From an uncultured Oscillospiraceae bacterium (GTDB lineage: Bacteria > Bacillota > Clostridia > Oscillospirales > Oscillospiraceae): a stretch of 31,833 nucleotides of DNA. A model generated the notes under the pieces. It had not been told where the DNA came from, made no database searches, and saw nothing but the letters and a program-made list of their open reading frames with translations. Position numbers and translations under genes: made by a program. Numbering within the stretch: position 1 is the stretch's first letter; each line of letters starts with the position of its first letter. The stretch covers positions 1-31,833 of the forward strand of contig CAJUPG010000015.1 of NCBI GenBank assembly GCA_910588455.1, given 5' to 3'. Of this stretch, positions 14,918 to 22,764 are shown in pieces.

Positions 14918-15021
14918 GTAGGGGGCGGCCTCCGCGCCGCCCCACCTCCTTCCGCGCCGCCCCGCCCCACGAAAAACGGAGCAGCCCTACACAACGGGGC
15001 GGCACAGAGGCCGCCCCCTAC
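14918..15021. repeat. 104-bp intergenic element with 14-bp inverted ends
   Basis: GTAGGGGGCGGCCT at 14918-14931 is repeated exactly in inverted form at 15008-15021. Inside are two direct copies of TCCGCGCCGCCCC (14931-14943 and 14951-14963). No ORF or T tract is present. It fills the gap between xpaC and the next gene and may fold into a large hairpin in RNA. A related palindrome lies at 8044-8063. Type unknown; possibly a MITE- or REP-like element. Confidence 0.65.
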
Positions 15022-15040
15022 ATGGAGAAAGGAGCGTACC

Positions 15041-15493
15041 ATGAAAGCCAATCAGCAAACACCCCCCTGGGTCCGATGGGTTTATCTCGCATTGGCGGTC
15101 TTTCAGCTGCTTATGATCTGGGTAGACGTCCGGGAATACCAGCAATACCGGTTTTGCGTGGAAAGCGGTATCTTCAGCCCGGCGGGATTGCAGGACGCCT
15201 TTTCCGGTCACGCATACCGCTGGGTCATGAGCGGACTTTTGTGTATCTTGTTTCTGTTTGCCTTTGCCGCAATGAAGCATGATGTACGCAAGGCAAAATG
15301 GATCGGTATTCTGGGCGGACTTCTCACGGCGATGCTGCTGGCCTGGGCCTGCCTGCCGCTTGTGCTCCCGCTGCCCTCCTCCAACGCGTTTTGGGTCATC
15401 ATGCTTGTGGCCCTGGCCGGCGCAACTATATATGCATGGTATGAGTATTTCAAGGCCAGAAAAAGAACGGAGGAATCGTCTTATGAGCCATAA
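15041..15493 (+). CDS. Four-helix membrane protein, unknown function
   Basis: A 150-residue integral membrane protein starting MKANQQTPPWVRWVYLALAV, with hydrophobic helices at about 12-28, 60-78, 85-107 and 115-135 and a charged C-terminal tail. The ATG at 15041 has AAAGGAG just upstream. It lies between xpaC and telA, where these two are usually closer, and its stop overlaps the start of a second small membrane protein. Base composition is poorer in G+C than the neighbours (26 of 60 in 15241-15300 against 37 of 60 in 16021-16080), so it may be a later arrival. I recognise no family. Confidence 0.75.
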   Translation: MKANQQTPPWVRWVYLALAVFQLLMIWVDVREYQQYRFCVESGIFSPAGLQDAFSGHAYRWVMSGLLCILFLFAFAAMKHDVRKAKWIGILGGLLTAMLLAWACLPLVLPLPSSNAFWVIMLVALAGATIYAWYEYFKARKRTEESSYEP

Positions 15494-15689
15494 TCCGAAC
15501 ACGGCCCTGTTCAGCGCTGCCGCTTGGACCATTTCCGCCGCCGGATTCCTGGTTGGAACAGTCCTCTCCGAGCCTGGAACCCTTCTTTTTACCCTTCGCG
15601 TGCTTACCACAGTTCTCGCAGCGGTCAACGCCGTAATTTGGTGGAAGAATTATATGAGATCAAAACAGGAGGAACAAAACCATGAGTGA
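15483..15689 (+). CDS. Small two-helix membrane protein, 68 aa
   Basis: A 68-residue protein starting MSHNPNTALFSAAAWTISAA with two hydrophobic segments (about 10-30 and 35-55) and a polar C-terminus. The ATG at 15483 has GGAGG at 15469-15473, nine bases upstream, and overlaps the end of the preceding gene. The longer open frame from 15279 lies inside the previous gene in another frame and is not coding. Its stop overlaps the telA start by eight bases, so it should be translated together with telA. Function unknown; it probably pairs with the membrane protein before it. Confidence 0.75.
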   Translation: MSHNPNTALFSAAAWTISAAGFLVGTVLSEPGTLLFTLRVLTTVLAAVNAVIWWKNYMRSKQEEQNHE

Positions 15690-16890
15690 TAATCTGAACA
15701 CAACCCCGGAGCTTACCCTCACCTTAGACGGCGCTTCCGCCGCCCAGGCCGTCCCCGAGGCTCCCAGCCTCACCCTCCAGCCGGAGGCGGAGGCCAAGCC
15801 CCAAGCGGACGAGGCCGCCCAGCTCCAGGCCCAGAAGGACCGGGACGCCAACGCCGTAAAGCTGGATGAATCCATGCTGTCCGAGGCGGAGCGGAAAATG
15901 GTGGACGAGTTTTCTCAAAAAATCGACATCTCCGACTCCACCGTGGTCCTGCAATACGGCGCGGCGGCCCAGAAAAACATTGCCGCCTTCTCCGAAAACG
16001 CCCTCAACAGCGTCAAAACCAAGGATCTGGGCGAGGTGGGCGACGCTCTGAGCTCCCTGGTGGTAGAGCTCAAGACCTTCGGCCAGCCGGAGAAAAAGGG
16101 CATCGCCGGGTTTTTCCAGAAAAAGCGCAACGAGCTGGAGGCCATGAAAGCCAGCTACTCCAAGGCGGAGGCCAATGTGGATAAAATCGTGGGCGTACTG
16201 GAGAACCATCAGGTGGTGCTGATGAAGGACATCGCCATGCTGGACCAGATGTATGAGCTGAACACCAAATACTATAAAGAGCTGACCATGTATATCCTGG
16301 CGGGCAAAAAGCGTCTGGAGTACCTGCGGGCCAACGATTTGGAGGAGCTGCGCAAAAAAGCCCAGGCCTCCGGAGCCCAGGAGGACGCCCAGGCCTATAA
16401 CGACTTCGCCAACCTGTGCAGCCGGTTTGAGAAGAAGCTCCACGACCTGGAGCTGACCCGCATGATCTCCATTCAGATGGGCCCCCAGACCCGCTTGCTG
16501 CAAAACAACGACACCCTGATGCTGGAAAAAATCCAGTCCTCCCTGGTGAACACGATCCCGCTGTGGAAGAGCCAGATGGTGCTGTCCCTGGGGCTGGAGC
16601 ACAGCCGGCAGGCCACCGCCGCCCAGACCGCCGTGACCAACATGACCAACCAGCTCCTGCAAAAGAACGCGGATATGCTGAAAATGGGCACCATCGAGAC
16701 CGCCCGGGAGGCGGAGCGGAGCGTGGTTTCGATTGAAACCCTCCAGCACACCAACACACAGCTGATCTCCACCCTGGATGAAGTGATGAAGATTCAGACC
16801 GAGGGGGCGCAGAAGCGGAAGGAGGCCGAAGTGGAGCTGGGCCGGATCGAGGGCGAGCTGAAGCAGAAGCTTTTGGAGCTGAGAGGCTGA
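15682..16890 (+). CDS. telA: TelA family (toxic anion resistance) protein
   Basis: A 402-residue soluble, largely helical protein of the TelA/YceH family. After an acidic, low-complexity N-terminus (about 1-50) come the family marks: SDSTVVLQYGAAAQKNIAAF, then LGEVGDALSSLVVELKTF, FFQKKRNELEAMKASYSKAE, and a long coiled-coil half ending in QKLLELRG. Family members were linked to tellurite resistance and to tolerance of cell-envelope agents, often together with XpaC, which is encoded upstream here. AGGAGG stands nine bases before the ATG. The TPM-domain gene begins four bases after the stop. The length is normal and the protein looks complete. Confidence 0.93.
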   Translation: MSDNLNTTPELTLTLDGASAAQAVPEAPSLTLQPEAEAKPQADEAAQLQAQKDRDANAVKLDESMLSEAERKMVDEFSQKIDISDSTVVLQYGAAAQKNIAAFSENALNSVKTKDLGEVGDALSSLVVELKTFGQPEKKGIAGFFQKKRNELEAMKASYSKAEANVDKIVGVLENHQVVLMKDIAMLDQMYELNTKYYKELTMYILAGKKRLEYLRANDLEELRKKAQASGAQEDAQAYNDFANLCSRFEKKLHDLELTRMISIQMGPQTRLLQNNDTLMLEKIQSSLVNTIPLWKSQMVLSLGLEHSRQATAAQTAVTNMTNQLLQKNADMLKMGTIETAREAERSVVSIETLQHTNTQLISTLDEVMKIQTEGAQKRKEAEVELGRIEGELKQKLLELRG

Positions 16891-16894
16891 GTAT

Positions 16895-17995
16895 ATGAAA
16901 TTTCTTCAAAAACGCTGGGTGGCCGTCACCCTGGCCGTCCTGATGGTCGTTGCCGCCATCGGCATCGGGCAGGCGAGAGTCAGAACGCCCGCGGCGATCC
17001 CCGGCCCCGGTTTGAACTATGACCTGGACGAGAGCCTGTCCACAAAGAGCGTGGAAAAGTTCCTCTGGGACGATGGGGGTGTTCTGTCCTCCGACGCGAA
17101 ACAGCGGATTCATTTTTACAACGCCAACTGGAATTACCGCTATGAGAGCGTGGTGGCCCTGGTCACAACAGATTCCAAGGTCACCGACACCGAGACCTTT
17201 GCCTGGGACCAGGCTCTGGACATGGGCCTGGGCGAGGGGGACGCGATCCTGGCGATTTCGGTCCAGAACCAGGACTATTTCATCGTCCCCGGCAACGATT
17301 TCGCCACGATCCTGACCAACCGGGTAGTCTCCGACCTGGAGAAAATTCTGTCCGGCGACTTGAACGACCGAACGATCCTGGCCTTCTATGAGGCGCTGGA
17401 CGAGGTTTATAAGGAAAACTTCGGCCTGGGCAACGCGGAGAGCGGCTCCTACGGCTACGCCCAGTCCAGCCGGATGGGCGGCATCGCTGTGCTGGCGGTC
17501 ATTGCCATCCTGCTGGTGGTGGTGCTGTCCGCCATCGACCGCCTGCGCTACAACACCTACCGCACCCGCTACTACGGCGTACCCAATCCCTCGGTGGTGT
17601 TCCGGCCCATCTTCTTCTGGCATGGCCCCCACTCCGGCTGGTATCGCCGGCACTGGCATCAGCCCCCGCCTCCTCCCCCTCCCCCGCCCAGGGGGCCGGG
17701 CGGTCCCGGACCCAGAGGGCCCGGCGGCTTTGGGGGCAGCTCCGGCGGCGGGTTTGGCGGCTTTAGCGGCGGCAGCTCCAGCGGCTTCGGCGGCGCGGGC
17801 AGCCGCGGCCCCAGAGGGGGCGGCACCTTCGGCGGACGGCCCTCCGGCGGCGGACGCTCCGGCGGCTTTGGCGGCACGTTCGGCGGCGGAAGCTCCCGCG
17901 GGGGCGGCTTTGGCGGCGGCTTCGGGGGAGGTTCCCGGGGCGGCGGAGGCTTTGGAGGCGGCTCCCGGGGCGGAGGCTTCGGCGGACGGCGATAA
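16895..17995 (+). CDS. TPM-domain membrane protein with Gly-rich tail
   Basis: A 366-residue protein. Residues about 8-27 form a signal anchor or signal peptide, then a TPM domain (about 45-170: FLWDDGGVLSSDAKQRI, VALVTTDSKV, GLGEGDAILAISVQNQDYFI), a fold seen in plant TLP18.3 phosphatase and in many bacterial membrane proteins. A second membrane helix (about 190-212) is followed by an Arg/Tyr-rich segment, a run of nine prolines and about 110 residues dominated by Gly, Ser, Phe and Arg (GGGFGG, GGSSRGG). That tail is low complexity and probably disordered. It lies four bases after telA and is probably cotranslated. The activity is unknown in this family branch. Confidence 0.85.
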   Translation: MKFLQKRWVAVTLAVLMVVAAIGIGQARVRTPAAIPGPGLNYDLDESLSTKSVEKFLWDDGGVLSSDAKQRIHFYNANWNYRYESVVALVTTDSKVTDTETFAWDQALDMGLGEGDAILAISVQNQDYFIVPGNDFATILTNRVVSDLEKILSGDLNDRTILAFYEALDEVYKENFGLGNAESGSYGYAQSSRMGGIAVLAVIAILLVVVLSAIDRLRYNTYRTRYYGVPNPSVVFRPIFFWHGPHSGWYRRHWHQPPPPPPPPPRGPGGPGPRGPGGFGGSSGGGFGGFSGGSSSGFGGAGSRGPRGGGTFGGRPSGGGRSGGFGGTFGGGSSRGGGFGGGFGGGSRGGGGFGGGSRGGGFGGRR

Positions 17996-18034
17996 TGCAC
18001 AAAAAAGACTGTTAAAATTTTATCAATTTGCCGA

Positions 18035-18063
18035 TTGCAAAAAAAACCGGTCTGTGGTAAGAT
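18035..18063 (+). promoter_or_regulatory. Promoter in front of the riboswitch
   Basis: TTGCAA at 18035-18040 and TAAGAT at 18058-18063 are 17 bases apart. Transcription would start near 18070, exactly at the 5' edge of the riboswitch, which supports both calls. Each box matches consensus at four of six positions. Confidence 0.65.
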
Positions 18064-18069
18064 AACACT

Positions 18070-18190
18070 GTCGAAAGGGAGTAGTTCCACTCCAGCAATG
18101 GAGGGGCACGCACCGTCAATACGGCCCCGGCAGTACCGGGACCCGGGCAGCGTGGAAATCCAATTCGGATTTTAACAAGACTTTTACCAC
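18070..18190 (+). promoter_or_regulatory. yybP-ykoY (Mn2+) riboswitch
   Basis: The sequence carries the conserved blocks of this manganese-sensing aptamer in order: AAAGGGAGTAG at 18074-18084, CCGTCAATACGG (18113-18124), a GC hairpin, a closing strand GTGGAA (18153-18158) that pairs with TTCCAC (18085-18090), a small hairpin AATCC/GGATT, and the 3' block TTAACAAGACTTTT, close to the TTAGCAAGACC end of the Lactococcus element. P1 forms between GAAAG and CTTTT. The 3' strand of P1 is also the left arm of a terminator, so Mn2+ binding should favour read-through into the flotillin gene. Confidence 0.9.
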
Positions 18191-18210
18191 AGGGTAAAAG
18201 TCTTGTTTTG
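18175..18210 (+). terminator. Riboswitch-controlled terminator
   Basis: A 14-bp stem (18175-18188 with 18193-18206) and an ACAG loop are followed by a T-rich run (18206-18217). The left arm overlaps the 3' side of riboswitch helix P1, so the two folds exclude each other. A second palindrome (AAAACCGGCCGGTTTT, 18222-18237) follows directly and also ends in T residues; it may be a backup stop. Confidence 0.88.
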
Positions 18211-18276
18211 CTTCTTTCGATAAAACCGGCCGGTTTTTGTACCTGTCAACCAAAAACATAACAAGGGAGGAAGAAC

Positions 18277-19740
18277 ATGAACATTCTGGAAATTTTGCTG
18301 AAAGGCCCCGGGATCTATATCCTGCTTGGAGTGGTTCTGCTGGCGGTGCTGTTTGTACTGGGCTATTTGAAGGCCCCGCCGGACACCGCGTACATCATCT
18401 CCGGCCTGGGCAAAAAGCGCATTCTCATCGGCAAGGCCGGCTGGCGCATCCCCTTCTTTGAACGGATGGATAAGCTGTCCCTGCGGGTGATGCAGGTGGA
18501 CGTGAAAACCAGCGAGGCGGTGCCCACCAACGAGTTCATCAACGTTGTGGTGGACGGTGTGGCCAACATTAAGATTTCCTCCGACCCGGAGCTCTTAAAG
18601 CGGGCCGCCGAGTCCCTGCTGGGGATGCGGCAGACGGAGCTCATCAGCATGGTCACCCAGGTGCTGGAGGGCAATATGCGGGAGATCGTCGGTTCCGTGG
18701 GCCTGAAGGAGATGGTCCAGGACCGGCAGGGCGTGGCCAAGAAGATCACGGAAAACGTGGTGCCCGATATGCGCAAGCTGGGCATTGAAGTGGTGAACTT
18801 CAACATCCAGAATTTCAAGGACAACGCGGGCACCATTGAAAACATGGGTATTGACAACGTGGAGCAGATCCGCAAAAACGCCCAGATTGCCAAGGCCAAC
18901 GCCCAGCGGGACATTGCCATCGCCACCTCCAACGCCCAGCAGGAGGCCAACGCCATCAAGGTCCAGGCGGAAAAGCTTATCGCCGAGCAGAACGCCGAGC
19001 TGGCCGTCCAGCAGGCCGACATGAAGGTGAAGGCCGACACCAAGAAGGCTGAGGCCGACGCGGCTTACTCCATTCAGCAGGAGCAGCAGCGTAAAACCAT
19101 CGAGGTCACCCGCACCAACGCGGACATCGCCAAGAAGGAGAAGGAGGCCGAGCTGGCGGAGAAGGAAATCGCCCTGAAGGAGCGGCAGCTGGACGCGGAA
19201 ATCCGCAAGCAGGCGGACGCCATGAAGTATCAGGCGGAGAAGCAGGCGGAGGCCGAGCTGGTCCGCCGCCAGCGGGACGCCGACGCCAAGGCTTACGAGG
19301 CCCTGAAGGAGGCGGAGGCCCGGAAGGCCGAAGCCGAGGCCCTGCGCTTCTCCATGGAGCAGGAGGCCGAGGGTATCCGGGCCAAGGGTCTGGCGGAGGC
19401 CCAGGCCATTGAGAAAAAGGCGGAGGCCCAGCGGAAGATGGGCGAGGCGTCGGTGCTGGAAATGTATCTGACCGCCCTGCCGGAGGTGGTGAAGAACGCC
19501 GCTTCGCCGCTGGCCCAGACGGACAAGATCGTCATGTACGGCGACGGCAACTCCACCAAGCTGGTCAAGGACGTGATGTCCTCCGCCAGCCAGATCATGG
19601 ACGGCATGAAGGAGTCCACCGGCATCGACCTCCAGGCCCTGCTGGCCGGGGTGGTGGGCGGCAAGGCGGCCGCCGCGTCCATAAACGCCGGTCAGGACGA
19701 TGCAGGCGCGCCGAATGAACCGGAGCCCAGCCTGCCCTAA
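18277..19740 (+). CDS. floT: Flotillin-like SPFH protein
   Basis: A 487-residue membrane scaffold protein. One hydrophobic segment (about 13-31) anchors it, then the SPFH/band-7 domain (about 33-190: YIISGLGKKRILIGKAGWRI, VDVKTSEAVPTNEFINVVVD, NMREIVGSVGLKEM). A long Ala/Glu/Lys coiled coil (about 195-415) and the flotillin C-terminus (EMYLTALPEVVKNAASPLAQ, then MYGDGNSTKLVKDVM) follow. Long coiled coil and C-terminus resemble FloT/YuaG more than the short FloA. Such proteins organise functional membrane microdomains and affect fluidity. AGGGAGG lies six bases before the ATG. Control by the Mn2+ riboswitch just upstream is inferred from position and strand. Confidence 0.93.
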   Translation: MNILEILLKGPGIYILLGVVLLAVLFVLGYLKAPPDTAYIISGLGKKRILIGKAGWRIPFFERMDKLSLRVMQVDVKTSEAVPTNEFINVVVDGVANIKISSDPELLKRAAESLLGMRQTELISMVTQVLEGNMREIVGSVGLKEMVQDRQGVAKKITENVVPDMRKLGIEVVNFNIQNFKDNAGTIENMGIDNVEQIRKNAQIAKANAQRDIAIATSNAQQEANAIKVQAEKLIAEQNAELAVQQADMKVKADTKKAEADAAYSIQQEQQRKTIEVTRTNADIAKKEKEAELAEKEIALKERQLDAEIRKQADAMKYQAEKQAEAELVRRQRDADAKAYEALKEAEARKAEAEALRFSMEQEAEGIRAKGLAEAQAIEKKAEAQRKMGEASVLEMYLTALPEVVKNAASPLAQTDKIVMYGDGNSTKLVKDVMSSASQIMDGMKESTGIDLQALLAGVVGGKAAAASINAGQDDAGAPNEPEPSLP

Positions 19741-19759
19741 AGCATAAAATCATTGTGAA

Positions 19760-19788
19760 AGCCCCAGCCGATCGGCTGGGGCTTTTTT
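19760..19788 (+). terminator. Rho-independent terminator after flotillin gene
   Basis: A 10-bp GC-rich stem (arms 19761-19770 and 19773-19782, closing on AT) is a perfect palindrome and runs into six T (19783-19788). It stands 20 bases after the flotillin stop. Confidence 0.93.
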
Positions 19789-19946
19789 CCTGCCCGCACT
19801 GCGAAAGTTCAGCCGGTTTGTCCAGGATATTTTTCTCTGTCAGGCCCTTTTTTCCTCCGCACGATGGAAAGTTCATGATATTCTTGTTTTTAGGTGTATG
19901 TCCCACCAAATTTTAGAGAAAGATATGGAAAAAGGAGGCAACTAAC

Positions 19947-21083
19947 ATGGCAAGAAAGAAAGTGGAACGCAACATTTCCTATGACGACGTACGCAAGGTG
20001 TACTACGTCAGCATGGACCTGGGCCGGGACGAAAACGGGAAACGGATCAAGCAGTACCGCACGTATCCCAACATCTCCTCCGCCCGGGCGGGCCTGAAGG
20101 AATTCCATGCGGAAAAAAAGCAGCAGCAGAAGCCGTCCGTCCCCCATCAGATCACCCTGGCCCAGTGGCTGGAGTATTGGATGGACACCATTGTCCGGCC
20201 CAACCGGGCGGAGACCACCGTGTACGCCTACCAGAAAATCATTGACAACCACATCAACCCCGCCATGGGCAACGTCCCCCTGGTCCGCTTGACCGCCAAA
20301 GAAATCCAGCAGTATTACATCGACACCCAGCGTGCCACGGGCCTGTCCTCCAACACCATGCGGCGGCATCACGACCTTCTGGCCAGCTCCCTGCGCACCG
20401 CCGTGCGCCAGGATATGCTGCTCTCCAATCCGGTGGACCGGGTGGAGCCTCCGAAAAGCCGGCTGTATGAGGCAGACTTTTACGACTCGCAGAATCTGAA
20501 ACGGCTGTATATGCTGATCGGGGGGCACTGGCTGGAGCTGGTGGTCAAGCTGGCGGGAAGCCTGGGCCTGCGCCGGGAGGAGATCTGCGGACTGAAATGG
20601 GAGAGCGTGGACTTTGAACGCCGGCTCATCCACATCAAGGAGGCCCGCACCGCTTACGGCGCCACCATTGTCCAGAAGGAGACCAAGAACCGCTCCTCCA
20701 TCCGGATGCTTTATATGCCTGAGGAGATTTACCGGCTGATGTGGCGGGAGAAGATGCGCCAGCAGGCGGAATCCGCTCTGCGGGAGGACGAATACAATCC
20801 GGGCCACCATGTTGTGCTGGACCGCAACGGCGTGCCATACTCCCCCAACGCCCTGTCCCTGGCCTTCACCCGGTATATCAAGCGCAACAACCTGCCCCGG
20901 GTAACCCTTCACGGCCTGCGGCACTCCTTCGCCACGGTGGCCTCCAACCAGGGGGTCTCCCTGTTCGACATCGGCAAGGCCCTGGGACACTCCACCCCGG
21001 CCACCACCGGCCGGATTTACACCCATCTGGTGGACCGGACCCATGAGGAGACCATGCTGCGGGTATCCGACGCGCTGAAATAA
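19947..21083 (+). CDS. Tyrosine site-specific integrase
   Basis: A 378-residue tyrosine recombinase of the phage/ICE integrase type. An N-terminal AP2-like arm-binding domain (about 8-55) precedes a SAM-like core-binding domain (about 68-165). The catalytic domain has Arg209 (GLRREEICGLKW), His322 and Arg325 (LHGLRHSFAT), His348 (LGHS) and nucleophile Tyr358 (IYTH), so it should be active. AAAGGAGG precedes the ATG. No excisionase, phage or conjugation genes are nearby, and it is boxed in by two terminators between housekeeping-type genes. It may be an element remnant or a resident recombinase. I see no convincing att repeats, only a nine-base direct repeat (GAAAGTTCA at 19802 and 19867) upstream. 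Confidence 0.95.
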   Translation: MARKKVERNISYDDVRKVYYVSMDLGRDENGKRIKQYRTYPNISSARAGLKEFHAEKKQQQKPSVPHQITLAQWLEYWMDTIVRPNRAETTVYAYQKIIDNHINPAMGNVPLVRLTAKEIQQYYIDTQRATGLSSNTMRRHHDLLASSLRTAVRQDMLLSNPVDRVEPPKSRLYEADFYDSQNLKRLYMLIGGHWLELVVKLAGSLGLRREEICGLKWESVDFERRLIHIKEARTAYGATIVQKETKNRSSIRMLYMPEEIYRLMWREKMRQQAESALREDEYNPGHHVVLDRNGVPYSPNALSLAFTRYIKRNNLPRVTLHGLRHSFATVASNQGVSLFDIGKALGHSTPATTGRIYTHLVDRTHEETMLRVSDALK

Positions 21084-21108
21084 GCCCAAACGCCTCCAAA
21101 AAACACTG

Positions 21109-21143
21109 GCGGGGAACCGGCTTTGGTTCCCCGCTTTCTTTTT
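21109..21143 (+). terminator. Terminator after integrase
   Basis: A 10-bp stem (21109-21118 with 21125-21134) with a six-base loop is followed by TTTCTTTTT. It separates the integrase gene from the murJ promoter 11 bases later. Confidence 0.92.
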
Positions 21144-21153
21144 GCCAGAAACC

Positions 21154-21182
21154 TTGAAATGTTCATAAATATCATGTACAAT
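21154..21182 (+). promoter_or_regulatory. Promoter of the murJ-csaB cluster
   Basis: TTGAAA at 21154-21159 and TACAAT at 21177-21182 are 17 bases apart, both five of six to consensus. It stands between the integrase terminator and the murJ ribosome site, so it probably drives the whole polysaccharide cluster. Confidence 0.85.
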
Positions 21183-21212
21183 AACAGGACAGCAGGAAAG
21201 GACGGCGACACT

Positions 21213-22760
21213 ATGGCCCAGGAGCATCCGAACAATTCCACCAAAACCATCTCCGCCGTTATGGCCATCACGCTGCTTGGCAAGCTCCTGGGCCTCTACC
21301 GGGACCGGCTTCTGGCCGTCCACTACGGCACCGGTATGGCCGCCAACGCCTTCTATACCGCCAGCCGCATTCCCCGGGTGTTTTTCGACGCGGTGTTTGC
21401 CTCTGCCATTGCCGCCTGCTTTATCCCCGCCTTCAGTGAATGTCTGCAAAAGCGGGGCCGGCAGGAGGCCTTTCGCTTTGCCAGCAGCTTTCTCACCGTG
21501 ATTACCTTTTTTTCCGCCCTGCTCACCGTTTTGGGAATGCTGTTCGCCGGGCCTATGGTCACCCTCTTCGCCGACGGCTACGACGCCCCCACCGCCGCCC
21601 TGGCCGCGGAGCTGACCCGGATGATGTTCCCCACGGTGCTTTTTACCGGCGCGGCCTTCTCCTTTGTGGGCATTTTGCAGTCCCTGGACGAGTTCAACGT
21701 GCCCGCCTTCATCAGTACGGTCTCTAACCTGGTCATTCTGCTGTATTTCTGGACCCTGGACGGACAATTCGGCATCTGGGGGCTGGCGTGGGCCTTTCTC
21801 GCCGGCTGGTTTCTCCAGGCGGCGGTGCAGATTCCCGCCCTTCGCCGCAAGGGCTTCCGCTACACCCCCTGTCTGGACCTGCGCTCCTACGAGATGGGGC
21901 GGGTGTTCGCCCTGATGGGCCCGGTGATGGTGTCCACCTGGGTGCAGCCCATCAACCTGACCATCAACTCCAAATTCGGCTCCCGGCTGTACGGCGGGGC
22001 AGGCGTGTCGGCCATTGAGTACGCCACCAACCTGTACCTGATTCTGGCCGGGGTTTTCGTGCTGTCCATTACCAACGTCATATTTCCCCAGCTCTCCCGC
22101 CTGAGCGCCGGGGAGGAGAAGGGCGCCTTTGCCGCCGCTCTGCGCCAGACCCTGCGAGGGACGCTGTTTTTTGTTCTGCCCATGTCGGCGGGCCTGATGA
22201 TCCTGGCCCGGCCTCTGGTGAGCTTTCTTTATGGGGACGGGCGGTTTGACGCGTTTTCTATTGAAATTACCTCCCAGGGCCTGTTCTGGGTGTCTCTGGG
22301 GATGGCGGGCTACGCGGTGCAGAATATTTTAAGCCGGGCCTACTTCGCCCGCCAGCAGGGAAAAGTCCCCCTCCTGGCGGGAGGCGCGTCCATTCTGGTG
22401 AATATTCTTCTGTGCGCGGCGCTGGCGGAGCCCTTTGGCGTGGCGGGGCTGGCCGTGTCCTCCGCCGTGTCCTCCACGGTGTACGCCCTGCTCCTGCTGG
22501 CCCCCATGCAGCGCCGGGAGAAGCTGCTCACCCCTGGCCTGTGGGCGGCGCTGGGGAAGATGCTGGCGGCCACCCTGGCCATGTCCGCCGCCGCCCTGGG
22601 GACCGCCCGGCTTACGGACGGCCTGCTGGGGGGGAAGCCGGGCCTGCTGCTCACCCTGGGGGCCACCGCCCTGGCCGGCGCGGCGGTCTATTTCGGCGCG
22701 GCCCTCCTGCTGGGCCTGGAGGAATTGTCCGTTGTGAAAAAGCTTCTGAAACGAGGTTGA
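21213..22760 (+). CDS. murJ: MurJ/MviN-family lipid II flippase
   Basis: A 515-residue multi-helix protein of the MOP exporter superfamily with the MurJ pattern at the start (ITLLGKLLGLYRDRLLAVHY, then ASRIPRVFFDAVFASAIAAC with FIPAFSE) and about 14 membrane helices. It would flip lipid-linked peptidoglycan precursor; in this cluster it might instead flip a polysaccharide repeat unit. The start at 21213 (MAQEHPNN) is chosen because GGAAAGGA lies upstream and the promoter at 21154 would cut off the longer frame beginning at 21123. The next gene starts four bases after its stop. Length and composition are normal. Confidence 0.92.
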   Translation: MAQEHPNNSTKTISAVMAITLLGKLLGLYRDRLLAVHYGTGMAANAFYTASRIPRVFFDAVFASAIAACFIPAFSECLQKRGRQEAFRFASSFLTVITFFSALLTVLGMLFAGPMVTLFADGYDAPTAALAAELTRMMFPTVLFTGAAFSFVGILQSLDEFNVPAFISTVSNLVILLYFWTLDGQFGIWGLAWAFLAGWFLQAAVQIPALRRKGFRYTPCLDLRSYEMGRVFALMGPVMVSTWVQPINLTINSKFGSRLYGGAGVSAIEYATNLYLILAGVFVLSITNVIFPQLSRLSAGEEKGAFAAALRQTLRGTLFFVLPMSAGLMILARPLVSFLYGDGRFDAFSIEITSQGLFWVSLGMAGYAVQNILSRAYFARQQGKVPLLAGGASILVNILLCAALAEPFGVAGLAVSSAVSSTVYALLLLAPMQRREKLLTPGLWAALGKMLAATLAMSAAALGTARLTDGLLGGKPGLLLTLGATALAGAAVYFGAALLLGLEELSVVKKLLKRG

Positions 22761-22764
22761 AATC

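Noticed and set aside
18054..18190. A longer helix GTGGTAA/TTACCAC around the riboswitch, considered as P1
   Set aside because: Its left arm overlaps the likely -10 box, so it would not be in the transcript. The GAAAG/CTTTT pairing beside the conserved GGAGTAG fits the known aptamer better.
19890..21767. 625-aa minus-strand frame opposite the integrase and murJ
   Set aside because: It is antisense to two recognised genes and crosses a terminator and a promoter.
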